Assembly (NCBI GenBank): GCA_039881145.1
Contig: JAYKKI010000016.1
Location: forward strand, 14,768,501-14,832,500
Length of the DNA: 64,000 bases
Direction of reading: 5' to 3'
Origin: Druceiella hillmani
Lineage: Eukaryota > Arthropoda > Insecta > Lepidoptera > Hepialidae
In this document: in pieces, positions 32,553-45,775 of the stretch
How positions within the stretch are numbered: position 1 is the stretch's first letter
Layout of the letters: every line of letters starts with the position of its first letter
Made by a program: the position numbers and the translations under genes
The notes under the pieces: generated by a model
Database searches by the model: none
What the model was told of the DNA's origin: nothing
Seen by the model: only the letters and a program-made list of their open reading frames with translations

Positions 32553-35300
32553 ATGATTTTTAATTTTTTTTTTGTAACTAATATGGAAAGTATTATTATG
32601 CTGTACATTATCTTCACAGGTTATACTGCGATGTCTCGGCGATGGGTTTACTAACTAATTTTTAATTTACTCCCTTAATTTATTACTAGATTTTCTCGCA
32701 AAAGTAAACTAGCCATTCACAAATCTGATATCCGCCATAATCTGATATAGGTGGCTTTTTAATTGCTCAGTTTAACTTCATACTTTTTTCCCGTCTAAAA
32801 CGAAATGCGTTTTATCTTAGTTTTTTTCGGGTATCCCAACTAACATTTTTACGTATATGCTAAATTAATCGTTCTTAACTTTGACCGTGTAGATATAATT
32901 GAAATAAAAAAGTAATTACGTTACTAATGGATTTCAATAATTTCTCAGTCACATATTAGTCTCGATTTCGAGCAGCATGAATGACAAGAGGGATTGCATT
33001 CGGCTTATTATCGAAGCTTCATCCATTCCTTACTGACAAATAACCCTAAATTAAAGAAAATATGACGTCGGATTGAGAAACATGATAGTATATTTTTCAC
33101 CTTTGTCTCCGCAAGTAAGAAATTTGAAGTTTAAAAATAGAAAGTGATGTAATAATTTCCGTTAACCACTATACAAAACTTTCTATGACTTTTCGTAAAA
33201 AAATATTTTTTTTTAGAAATAAGTTCAAGTTTTCTTTTATACATTATTTTTAAAGCTTCTCTCAAGACGTAAAATAAACGAAATGTTAGTTATTTACACA
33301 TCCATCAATTTACGGCAAATTATTTAAATTATAAAAAATATTCACTTCTTTTTAACTTTAGTTTTATAATATTGCTGGTGTACTTATTGTGTGTTATTTC
33401 AATTTTTTTAATATAAACATTTTCATATAAAAGTAATCAATTTACTCAATAATTGTAATTTTTATTACTATAGCTAAAAAAAGTTCGTAGAGATACACAT
33501 CTCTATTTGGCTTAATGAAATCAGTAGACATATTTTTGGCGTGGCTCTTAAGTACTTGTTAAGAAAATTTATTGTATAACTTAAATACCCATTTTGAGAA
33601 TAAATATTTCTAAAATTTTTTGAAATTAGAATTGTAAATATATTTCAAAAGTATGCTTCAGTGAAGAAGTACGAATAAATATAAATGAAAAGGATAATGG
33701 TCTACGAAAAAGCTATTTTAAGAAAGATTATATGTAATAAAATAAGTTTAATCAGTTTTTGTAATTTTATGGGCACAATTGGTATCGGGTAAATAGATTA
33801 AGAGTTATTAAAGTATAGTATTTGATACTCTAGTTTTGGAATCCTCTAAAGGAAAACACAAGTAAATAATAAAATTTCCTACGATTCTGTCAACATAAGG
33901 TAAAAATTGGGCTTTGTACCTATTGAACATATGAAGCATGAAAAGTTTTCGACGATTCATATGTTCAAAAGTTTTGGAAGCTTCATATGTTCCATAGGTA
34001 CTAAACACTTATCAGTTCTGTTCCAGTTTAATAAAAGCCTTCCTCAGGGTAAATAGTGATTTCAAATTGTATTTGCAGTTACAACTCGGAGAAACGCACT
34101 GAATGCTATACTAAATACCATCTGCATGCTAATTCACATATTTCCTATGAATTTCGTTTTATTTTCCGATATTACGAAATATTCTTTTAACTTTATGTTT
34201 ATTTCACTTTTTTTCTTTATACGTAATTTATGGGAGCATTTAAATAATTTTTATGAATGTTCAGTGGCTCTGTTTTGTGTGCTTAAAGCTCATTTTCTGC
34301 TTCCATATGCAATACATCATTTTGCAACCCGCAAAGACTGTACACCACCGTATTCTGAGAGAGCACTACTTGCAATAAAATTTTTAGAGGAGTCTTTAAA
34401 AATTTCCAATTTTTGTAAGTATTCTTATTTTTTTTTGAAAATAAAAAAATTACAATAATAGCTGTTTCGTGTGATCTACATTTTCTTCCTATATTTTTAT
34501 TATCGATATATTATAAATTTCAATATATTTAACGATATTTTTTAGTAATGGCAAATATTGGAAAATTTTCCTTATGAAGTAAAATTAATTATTTTAAATT
34601 ATTACTGACTCTACATTTTTTTTTCAAAGGTACAAGAACAAACAAAAATCTTAGTTTTATTGCCAATTTATGAGATTTTTGAAACTCAGAAAAGTTAATA
34701 ACTTTCTTTTTATTTCGTTGATGTTTTTTAATCGTGTAAAAATAATAAAATATATTTTCTTAAAATATTTGTTAACACATTTTTATTACTAATAATATAT
34801 ATAATTTGATAAATAATATTATAATCTTTACAGAAGGTCTATAAATAATATTTTAAAGTATTATGAGAAGCTTTCAATACTTTAATTTTAAAAACAGGTA
34901 ATTCAATTTCTTACATCCTATCCTAAAGTGAAGCGCAAATTGCATGCAAAACCCCTCACGCTCCGTACACTGAATACTTACACCTTGTCAATGTCCAATT
35001 TCAGTTTAATAAACGGTCTCTGCCAGTGCATTTTTTAAATGCATTCATCCCTAATTACAATTCCAGTCACGCTTGGGAGGAAAACACCAAACGCTGTCTG
35101 CATGCTAATTTTCATGTTTCCCACCGGAGTCCGTTTTAATTCTAATATCACATTATGGCCGTTTAGATGTTCAATTACGTTTATTGTTATTACACATTTG
35201 TGCTTCATATGGAATTAGCTGGTGACTGTTATGAATTTACAGCAGATTTTTATGGGTTTGACTTTGTTTCATTTGCATCAACTAGGAGAAAAGTTGAGGT

Positions 35301-36205
35301 AAATGCAGACTATTAAATACGCAGTTTTTTGAGTTTCGAATACTTTATTGTTAATATTTTTATCCCAAATATTATTAGCAGTTTCCAAATGACATAATAA
35401 TTATTAAATAATGCGTTCTGTGGTCTTGTAACGATGTTTATTAATATCAATCGTCTTCGCTCTAAGTCAACACACATATAAATTGATTGGTGATGAGGAA
35501 TTCTGTTTAATCGATAACAAAGAATTAACCCCATTCTTCGTTATTAAAAAATTTAGAGAATAGAAAGTGTCATTTAGTAAAAATTATTTAAAAATTTATA
35601 AATGAGCTTATCGTTTGACTGATACTTGTAACGTCATTATTTGTTTCAATCAAAATGACCATAAATAATTTGAATGTATGAAATACTTTAGTTTGTTCCT
35701 TTTTCACTACGGTAAAATTCTTTTATCCTCTCAGTCGTAAATGTTTGTAAGTGAAAATCTATTAGGTTATTTAAAGGGAATTAGTACTCATGAAATTAAA
35801 TTATATTTGTTAAATAATATCGTTAGACAATATGACTTGAACAATAGTAGTGAGACAAAACATTTTTACTTAAACTTCTGTACGAGTACATCAAATCATG
35901 AAATAACTAATGACATTATCCAAGTGCGTGTTATAAGGGTATATGTACCAAATGAGTTTTTGTAATCACTCAGAAATAGAATTTTCCTTTATTTGGTTTA
36001 AACGAACAACAAAATCTGGTATTATTTTTGAATTTGATCTCGTATTATTATTGATTTTTATCTAGATTAATATCATTGACATTTTTACAACGACAGTGAC
36101 GTTTGAGCATATTTTTACCTCGAGCGTATCGTTGTGCTCTTATTCGTCCTAACAATTTACATCATCCGATTGATCTCTTTCACTTTACAGAATGAAACGA
36201 GAAAG
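35301..36205. other. Anonymous AT-rich DNA
   Basis: No supported feature. The 35741-35965 plus-strand frame (74 codons) has no domain or neighbour that supports it. Confidence 0.45.
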
Positions 36206-36660
36206 AAGTCTCTTAAGTACGAGTAGAACTCGCATTACAAATGCAGGTATGTCGAAATAGTTTTACAGTAAAATAAATACTAAATACCCCTATTCTGATT
36301 CTTTTAAAATTGTTTCATACCTGACTAAATAATTTAGGGGTTTAGCCAAGCAAAATAATTTGGAGACCTATTTTGTAGCGTATCAAGATATTATAAGACA
36401 TTTCCGATTCCACTTTGAAATACTTCTTCAAATGACGTCTAATTGATGGAGTTTGTGAGAAAAAAATCAAACAAATTATATTTTAAAGGAATGAATATAA
36501 AATAATTTAAATATTTCTACAAGTGTGATTTAATGAACCACCTCTTACTGTATAGTTTGATCTCAATCGGTCATAAGTTAAAAAATAGGATGCTGTAACT
36601 TGCGGATAGATAGATGGACAGATGAACACTACACTACTAAAATACGTAACGCTTAAAATT
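36206..36660 (+). repeat. Short member of the dispersed repeat family
   Basis: Starts 'cttaagtacgagtagaactcgcattaca' (about 36211), matching the family 5' end, and finishes near 'ttgcggatagatagatggacagatgaacac' (about 36600). A GACAGA/GGACAG-like phrase of this kind precedes the 3' end in the better copy (acgaacagatgtcgccggac, about 23917). At about 450 bp it is shorter than 22605-23985, consistent with loss of the interior or absence of the tandem duplications. Confidence 0.55.
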
Positions 36661-37619
36661 CTCTTCGATATAAAAATGTGTATAAATTTCCTTTAAAGCA
36701 ATAAACTTGTGCTTAAAATAATTTGCTATATTCCACACTAATAATAGATCTTTGAAATTAAGAAAAATTAATCACCATTTGAAACTTTGCCGGTAATTTG
36801 TTTCAACTTCCATTAAAAGATCGCTTGATTAATTGGTTTCAATATCTTTAAGTTTTAAATAAACTTTACGAGCATTAGCTGATTAATCGAAGTCTTCGTG
36901 AAAGATTTTGATATCAAATTTGATCCAATCAATTCGCTAAATGGCTTTTTCATAAAGTGATCATGGTTTAATCGTCTGATCGATTAATTCCAATTTTTGA
37001 AAAGTAATTCAGTTTATGAAATATGGCATCTAGTTACTGTTATCTTGATTGATGAATATCCGTTTGGTTGCTAAGTGGCAAAATTGTAGAGCGATGGCGT
37101 TATTAAAGTACGAAATGAGATTTTTAAATGAATTGCCATAGAGAGACACATGTGAATAATATTTTATCAATATTATTGTAATGAAATAGACTTTTTTAAA
37201 TCCTAAAAATTAAATATTAGATCAAAGGAATACTGCCGTTATATCAAAATTGGAATAGCGTCATGTAATTAAAATATTTTCTCTTAGAATGAACATCAAT
37301 TTGATGTGACCATCTAATGTGGACCAACAATTTCATTATAAACTTTGAGATAAGAAATACTTTCGTCTTTTATACCTAATTTTTTTAAAGATTCTGTTTA
37401 ATGTAATTTAAATGGATTAGAATATTGATATAATTTTTTTTTCAACTCACGTGATGTCATTCTTAGTCTCTTTATTAGAAAAATATAGTTTATGGACCCG
37501 TACAATGACCTGGAGAGCGGATGGTGTTTGTTTGTCAGATGTCACAGTTTCATGACTTGTGATTTATTTTATTTATTTATATATTTTTACTTAATTTACA
37601 AATAAATTAGGCAGACTTA
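36661..37619. other. Anonymous AT-rich DNA
   Basis: No coding similarity, inverted repeat or tandem array recognised. Confidence 0.45.
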
Positions 37620-38300
37620 TTGATTCAGCAGAAATGTCTTCCGATCAACCAAAGTACCAAGTAAAATATGTGTGTGGTATTATGTGTTGTGGAAGACTGT
37701 AACAGATTATGAACACAAAAACAAATAAAATGGTTAAGTAGAGTGAGTTCATCTCTTAAAAACCATAGATAACGAACTCCATTAAGACTCGATGGGAGTT
37801 TAAATAGACCGATAATTTTGGCATTTTGAATTCCATTCCACAAATTTATTCCGAATTGATGTTGAAATCTATTATTGTCTTACTATATGGGGATTCTTGA
37901 CAGTTCATTGGTATAAATTGTTCATAAAAAATACTCCCATTCTTTTAAAACATGATTCACAGCTCCATAAGATTGAATTTAAAAAAAAACGAATCTTGCC
38001 TCCATCGACGCAGCATCTCTCGGCAGAAATCTATTCGTCGTTGATAGTCAGCAGGTAAGAGTGCTTGTACATGGTTTGGGTATAAATTATTTCTTTGTAA
38101 AATGCGATGTACTGTACTTCTTGCGACACCAGTATGGCGAGAAATCCACCGAATTCTAGTGGAAGGAGATTCTTCCACTTCGACCAGCACTTGACGCTCA
38201 ACAATATTTCTAGGTCTTCCTTCAGGAACTAAATTTCCAGGAATTTGACCTTCTAAATATCTGATTTTATCTTCTATTCTTCTAAGTTATTTTTGCGACA
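37620..38300 (-). pseudogene. Tc1/mariner-superfamily transposase remnant
   Basis: The minus strand from about 38285 down reads RIEDKIRYLEGQIPGN, GRPRNIVERQVLVEVEESPST, RHTGVARSTVHRILQRNNLYP, LLPADYQRRIDFCREMLRRW and then DSFFFKF. This is the DNA-binding half of a transposase of the same broad superfamily as 13267-14370. It then breaks; a short frame gives HQFGINLWNGIQNAKIIG and LNGVRYLWFLRDELTLLN (37855-37740), matching the 'NVWAGIxGxxIIGPYxLPxxLxGxxYLxFLxxELxxLL' core. The catalytic Asp-rich blocks are missing or unreadable, and several stops and frame changes separate the parts. Its sequence differs enough from 13267-14370 to be a separate lineage. No terminal inverted repeats were found. 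Confidence 0.85.
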
Positions 38301-39393
<1,093 letters not shown>

Positions 39394-40501
39394 TTAATTT
39401 AGTGAGATATCAATTTTTAATTTTATTATTAAAATTTCCTTCGTGAATAAATTCATGGTGTTTTGAGAATAAATTTGAATCATTGATTGATTTTTGAGAA
39501 ATAACTTAAATATTGTAAGATTTTTATTTATTTGGGACAATTATTTCAAAAACAACATTTTATAGAGCTATACTTTAAGGTTCAGTAGAATAAATGATAA
39601 AAGAGGATAAATAAATTTCATGCGTCTTTTTCTTTTGTTTTATAATCAATTATAATATAGATCGACACCCGCATGTATTATGTGGAAAAAATAAACAACA
39701 ACAAAAATGTAGCTATCTAATATCTTCAAATCTTACTGCTGTTGTACTATAACCAGTTCATACACATTATTACGATTTAACAAATTTCTTTGAAATTTTT
39801 TTTTGGCTGATTCTTAATCTTTTTTTTGGAATTTGATGCTTAATTTTATTCCTATTGTTTCAGGAAAATAGTCAAGAAGTTTTAGTTTTCAGGCGAAAGA
39901 ATTGTTAGTAATTTCTTCTTATTCCAACAATTTACTTTTTAATAAAAATCTCCTCTCCCTATTCATTATGTCCTTTTCATGGTGGAGGGCGAATTCTTCT
40001 TATTTCAAGATGAAAGAAAAAAAGGAATCCTTTTTAAGATCAAAAGTGAATTGGACTATTTCCATCTTTTTTTTAATGTTGTACATGTAATAAGGAGGTC
40101 ACTGTGGAAACATGCTGATGATTAATGTATGGAGCGGGCAAAAAACAGGAAGCAGTTTCAGGAATTATTTATTTGGATTGTGGTTTTAGACAGTTAAAAA
40201 AATTTAGCTTGCTTATAAATTCTTGCTTATACACTTGATGAAATCTGAGCAGTGTAAAAAAGGCGCTTATTACTTTAGGGCTACTTTGGGTAATAAAAAC
40301 TTCTAAGAAATGCAAACCCTAAAGGAATTCTTGAAAGTTACCGATTTCGGGTTTTATCCAAGACCAAATCTATACTGTCCTGCTATAGCATTTATTGCTG
40401 TTATAGATATTATTGTCCTGAGTTTATATCATAGTAAACACAGCTTCTAATAAGGATGCTACGAATACCTATGTTTAAATTCTTGAAAATATGGAACAAT
40501 A
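39394..40501. other. Anonymous AT-rich DNA
   Basis: No gene or repeat recognised. The 39902-40090 frame has no domain. Confidence 0.45.
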
Positions 40502-40953
40502 TTCTAAAGCAGGAGTTCCCAACCAGGGGGGCGCGCCTCCCAAGGGGGTCATAGAGAGATGTCAAGGGGGGACGGAAAGCGTTTGCATTTTAGAAAGAAA
40601 AAACAAAAAAATATAGAAAAAACATTAACAGATAATATTACAATGTAATATTTAATTTACATGCATAAAATTAATGAAATTAAATATCATATTCAGTATT
40701 ATTAGCACAAACTTGCGAAAAATTTGACGTTTTGGTGTACATTTTTTGTTGAGAAATCAGTTTGAGTGTGTGAAATTATTGTGTCTCACTGTTAAAAGCT
40801 AAGTTTGTGTATTTATAAACTTCAGTTACCATTTTTATTTAATTTACTAAATCAAAGGGGGCGGGCGCATGAAAAAGTAAAGGGAGCCATGAAAATATAA
40901 TTTATAGTCCGGGAAGCCTCAACAAAAAAAGGTTGGGAAACCCTGTTCTAAAG
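40502..40953. mobile_element. Non-autonomous hAT-type transposon (MITE) with target duplication
   Basis: The element proper is 40510-40945 (436 bp). Ends are CAGGAGTTCCCAACC and, reverse-complemented, CAGGGTTTCCCAACC: 15-bp inverted repeats with two mismatches. Both flanks carry the identical 8-mer TTCTAAAG (40502-40509 and 40946-40953), the target duplication length of hAT transposons. Subterminal G/C-rich segments (ggggggcgcgcctccc; gggggcgggcgc) stand out against the AT-rich flanks and are partly complementary to each other. There is no open frame, so it depended on a transposase elsewhere. The intact 8-bp duplication suggests a fairly recent insertion. Confidence 0.93.
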
Positions 40954-43900
40954 TATATTTCGTAATGTTTCCCTTTGAAACTTAATTGAAAATTTTAAAA
41001 ACAAAAATTCAAATATAAGAAACTTTCTTTAGTTTTTCATTTATACTACTTAATTTAAAAAAAATCGGCACGCTTAATGATTATTGGTAGCATACTTATT
41101 TTATCAGTACTTTATTCCCTTAGAAATTTACTAAATTATATAAAGATAAGTTTTTTAATGGTATGAGTAATTCATTCATACTAGCATATCAATGCTACCA
41201 CGTACATCTTAAAAATATTTTCAACTACTTAATATTAATTATTAAATATAATTAAATGAAATTTTAAATACATTAATTATTTGTCATTAGTATAAGTCAT
41301 ACTACTTTCAGACGAGAAAGAGTGAAGTTACGTCACACTCAGAGTTATAATTAATACCAATATTAAACAAATAAATGTATAATTATGTATTCATATTTAT
41401 AATATAAGATGTGAGATGGATATAAAATTATTCTAAACAAAAACTGTGTTCCATAAGTAACTCCTTGAAAATAAAAACGTAATTGTTTCCACAACAAGTG
41501 TTAACTTTTGAAAGGAAACTTAAAATACTAAACATGGCAACCAACTTTAGATAAGCAGAGGAATAGCAATCTAAACAATTATATAATCAACTCTATTGAA
41601 ACAAAACTCTTCCCATAAATATAATAATACTAGTTCTATTTTACAGATTTCTTTCTTCCATTAAAATATTAGTAGTAAATAAATATACCAACCCGGCTGC
41701 CTTTTGGTTTCTGACCAGTTCTTGATATTCGAAAAGCTTGCAAGCAAAGTATGTTATAATAAGTATGCCATTATAGCAAACACCATCTTCACGAGCGCAG
41801 TGTTTTTGTTAAACTAAATGTGGTGTATTATAAACATCACTGCCTGCTTCGTCTGCTTAATATAGCATCTTAGTCAAACCGAAAGTGTCACAAATTTTAT
41901 TTAAATAAAATATTTTATGAATTTTACATTTTGCCTTTTACTGTACCTGAGTCACTTTTATGGGACGCAGTATTTTCTAACATAACGATAATACATCATG
42001 GATTAATGGTTGCATATCCTTTGATACGTATTTGAGAGGCCTATGAAGTTTCTCTGAATTATCACAGAAGCAGACAATCCTAAATAATAGGAATTAGGTA
42101 AGAAAATTTTCTAGGAGCGTAATCAAAATAGTTACTTGTGGGAAATTGTGAAAAAGTCGAGAGTACTAAGAAAGAATGATCATGGCCTTCAATGTAACAG
42201 TTGAGGAAATTGTAAAAAAATACCGCACGTCAAGGGTCAGTCGTATCGTGCACAATTTCACAGTTCATGCGCCGCATGTTGAACACTAACATTGATATAA
42301 TCAAAATGAAAATATGTTATTTAAATTTTTATTAACCAATTTTATTTATTTTCAATATGAAAATCACAGCAATACAACAATAACAAATATTAGTATCATT
42401 CCAGTTTTAATGCGGATTTTATCCGTTGACCAGGCCAGGTAATCAAAAACACTGCTATTATATATGCATACTGCTGTGTACAATAATTTCATCTTTCACA
42501 TGCGGATTACTAATTGAATTTCTAGTATTATTTTGCCTCTTAATACGCATTTTGGTTAGTCTCATTAGTTTTTATATAAATTGAAAATACGGTATAAAAC
42601 ATATAATTAATTGTTATATTTTTACTTGAATAAGAATTTAATAAATACAAAATAATAATTTCCCAGTCTCCCGCTTTGTTAGTGACCCATCGTAATTTAT
42701 TATTTTTGTGTAGTTACAATTTTTGAAATGTTATTATAGAATATGCAAAAGTATGTTGTTCAGTATTGAATTGTTAAGTAACATATAGGTTTAATCCAAA
42801 TGGAAGGACATTTCACATATAGACACTATTTACATATTTACTTTCTTCGTCTCTTATTTTCCGCTAAAATATTAGTAAATTAGACTTTATGAAATACCCA
42901 TATCATATTATATATAATCTGTTATACGTTTTACTGTTTACTTTTAAATTTTACAAATCAAATTATAATCCGTGAAAAATAAAAATTTTTTGTATGGGGA
43001 CTGACACTATTTTACCTACAAGTGATATCGATATTTTAACAAAATATTGAAGTAAGAAACAATATAAAATATGTATAGATAGATATAAAATATATAGAGG
43101 CAAATTAATTATTTATTCCAAATTACTTATTTTAGTTACATAGACACATATATCGCTAAAGTGTTAAAAACTACCTAAAACTTCTGAAAAATTATCACAA
43201 TTTAATTACGCCAACAAAGTATCTATTCTCATGAGCAAGATCCTCTTAATATCCACATATATTTAATAATAAAATATGTAATTGATTATTTATTAACATG
43301 AAACAACTTTAATTTCAATGAATGAAACTTTTAAAAGAAACTGCGAAACCGTTTAAAGAAATATTTAATTTAAGGCCAAAAGTATCTATAATGCAAAACC
43401 AAAGCATTATTGAAAATTGTAAAAAAACTAATCTTTGCCGCCACTTTAGGAGGAACTACTAATGTTTTTTATTTTTAAAAACAAGTATAATTTATTTGTA
43501 GTTACTACTTAAAGTCATTTAAAGCTAAGCAGTATGCAAAGTAAGCATAAATTTATTTTGAAACAGCAGGCCGTAGTATAATTGCTCAATTCAAACACCG
43601 ATAAACTTCATCAAAATTAGACATAGTTATTAGTGTTAATACACGGTGAATTAAAAAAAAAAGGTATTGGCGTTTTTGGTAGAACTGACTACCAGCAGAA
43701 ATAATAATCCATTAGTCAGCAGTTTATTATTATTCATCTCAACTTTGAGTCAATTTTTGGACAACTTTGTAGTCTTGTTGTGTTACGTTATAGTTTTTAT
43801 CTTCGGCAAATATTACGGGATTATAGGAAAAATTATTTAAAAGACATTAATGTAACAGAAAAACATGTATTTTAATAGTTTAATCTGTAAATTTAACCGC

Positions 43901-44074
43901 GTTTATTAATTTTATCTATTACTTTTCGATATTGAAAGAAAACCTTACAATATATCCTTCATCCCTTTCTCATTGCATCGATTTAAAATTTTACAGATAA
44001 TACAATAAAATGGTGCCACTGAACTTATTTGATAATCGGGAATTTATCAATGGTCTACAATAAACTCATCCTAT
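40954..44074. other. Anonymous AT-rich DNA
   Basis: About 3.1 kb without a recognisable coding region, tRNA, tandem array or transposon end. It is one of the longest featureless stretches here. Confidence 0.45.
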
Positions 44075-44400
44075 TTGGACTCATTTGGCTTACCTCAAAG
44101 AGTTATTTGATTACATATGGTAACGGGTAGGGTCCGCTGATGAAAGGGGTTCATGAGAACACCTCAGTGGGAACTACTCAGTGGCTAGCTGTAATAACAT
44201 CAAGCTTGGACTCATTTTATTGGTTTTTAAAAGGTCATTTGGTTATATATTGTAATCAGAATGGCCTGATTTTAAAGGAGAGATTTGGCCATATTCGACA
44301 GTAAACCTGTCGAATTTTGACTCATTTTGGTCCTCCTAATAAAAGTTTTGATTGTATATTGTAGCTTGGAGGTTATGGTGATGAAAGAGGGAGGGAATAA
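44075..44400. repeat. Degenerate tandem array, about three units
   Basis: The phrase 'ttggactcattt' occurs at about 44077 and 44207, and as 'tttgactcatttt' at about 44307. Each is followed by 'tt(t)gatt.catat.gtaa' or similar (44108, 44240, 44350), and units one and three end in 'tgatgaaag.gg'. Units are about 100-130 bp and strongly diverged. It lies just beyond the 3' end of the LINE fragment on the minus strand, so it could be that element's 3' untranslated repeat or an unrelated old satellite. Confidence 0.55.
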
Positions 44401-44534
44401 CGAATGGATGGAAATGGTTAGACACGCGAACTTTCCATATATGTACTTCATATGTACTTCCTCTCTACTGCAATCGAGAAAGGAACTGCATTTGCAGGAG
44501 TCCTTTCAGCCTTTATCCAGCCATTGATTTCTTT

Positions 44535-45606
44535 CTTCTTCTTGGAACTACACCCTAGAATAGGCCAGGGCCATCCTAGTAAACTTTATCCATCAGAGTC
44601 TATCAGGTGCTATGTTTTCAGTTGATAACATTTAATATTTTTAAGTCTTCTCGACAACATCAAGCCATCTGAGTGCAGATCTTCCCCGTTTTCTGGTAAC
44701 ACTGCACTGTTGAGAGTTAGTAGCTTGATCGGGTTGTTATCCTCTGATCTAAATAAGTGTCAAAGATAACTTTTTCGGTTTGATTTGATAACTGTAACAA
44801 TGTCTGGTTATTTATATCGAATATAAATTTTGTGATTGTGAAGAATTCGCCAAACCTTATTTTCTTGAACGGCACAAAAAATTTCACGTAGTATTCTTTT
44901 TTTTAAATTAGTGGTATGTTTTTGATGTACTTGCTCAAAAGTTTTTACTCTCACAGAGGCCTACTGGTTGAATTAGCGTTTTATACATATTCATTTTTGT
45001 CATATTTCTAATGAGTCGAGACCTTTGTTGGTTACTTAAAGCAAAGTAACATCTATTTGCCATCCGCAGGCGGTAGTCAATTTCAACACTCATTTCATTT
45101 CCGTCGGTAACAATTACTCAAAGATATATTAATTCGATAAATTTTTCAAAAGTTTGTATCAATAGAGCATTGTCAGTCACTTAACTTGTAACAATCATAA
45201 TTTTTTTCTTTTCATTAGTGATTATGGCAATTTTTCAATGTTAGTCTGAAGGGCCACAAAAGCTTCGATGACAGTCCGTCTCGATCTGCTAATAAAATCA
45301 AGATCATCTGCGTAAGCCAGTACTTGGATAAATTTAAAGTACTTTTAAGTAAATTTATAGTACCATTAGTTAAAAAGTAGGTATGGGAGAGCATAACCTT
45401 CTCTAGGACTTCTGTCAATGAAAAAAGGCTGTAATGACTCATTGTTTATCTTGGTGTTATATTGAAACCTTGAGAGGTGCTTTAACAATATTGATTAGTT
45501 TTGCAGGAACTTTAAATTCTGTCATCGCTTCATCTAGCTTTTCCCTTTTTATGTATTCGTATGCTTTATTGAAATCAACGAAAAAGTTCTTGATTAGGTA
45601 GAATTT
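44535..45606 (-). pseudogene. 5'-truncated LINE reverse transcriptase
   Basis: The minus strand, read 45606 to 44535, shows in order: FVDFNKAYEYIKREKLDEA (finger/palm), VPAKLINIVKA, VLAYADDLDFISRSRRTVIE with AFVALQTN (the catalytic YADD palm motif, about 45320-45245), MSVEIDYRLRMANRCYFAL and LIRNMTKMNMYKTLIQP (thumb), NLKKRILREIFCAVQENKVW, PDIVTVIKSN, RWLDVVEK, then ARMAL-type and VVVPRRRKK at the C-terminus near 44535. Several frameshifts and stops separate these blocks. The endonuclease domain and the first half of the RT are absent. The C-terminal blocks are of the same general type as 7330-7790. The clade is not assigned. Confidence 0.9.
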
Positions 45607-45775
45607 TATTTTTGGTAGTATATATAGTAGGCAATATTGTTACGTTGAGAAAAATTAATATTTGTAAATAGTTAAATAAAAATACCATGTACACTTAAAT
45701 GCCAATAAGTGCCTAAGTGTGTACAAAACCCTCATAGTGCCAGTTCTGCTCATGCTTAATAAGTTTTCATTTTGT
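45607..45775 (-). repeat. Dispersed repeat unit abutting the LINE truncation point
   Basis: 'atatagtaggcaatattgttacgttgagaaaaattaatatttg' (45620-45665), then 'aataaaaataccatgtacacttaaatgcc', then 'aaccctcatagtgccagttctgctcatgctt' (45728-45760). The last is the reverse complement of the family's GAGTAGAACTC-type end. A clean minus-strand example that joins interior and end within 160 bp. Confidence 0.75.

Larger units (their letters stand above)
30770..35300. repeat. Right copy, block 2 of the large duplication (pairs with 16515-21180)
   Basis: Order here is a (30790-31190), c (31141-32040), b (32052-34200). The c/b joint is at 'cttcttgtagaatatataaaaattg' (about 32045), which joins left positions 20870 and 17015. 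A second, more diverged copy of the end of b recurs at 34985-35160 ('agtttaataaacggtctctgcc', 'ctgcatgctaattttcatgtttcc'). 32645-32830 is right-specific. No gene supported. Confidence 0.87.

Noticed and set aside
34126..34458. 110-codon plus-strand frame
   Set aside because: No recognised domain. Its first third lies within duplicated block b, where the left copy (about 19110-19210) does not keep the frame.
40510..40945. GC-rich block as a CpG island or promoter
   Set aside because: It is fully explained as a hAT-type MITE with matching inverted ends and an 8-bp target duplication.
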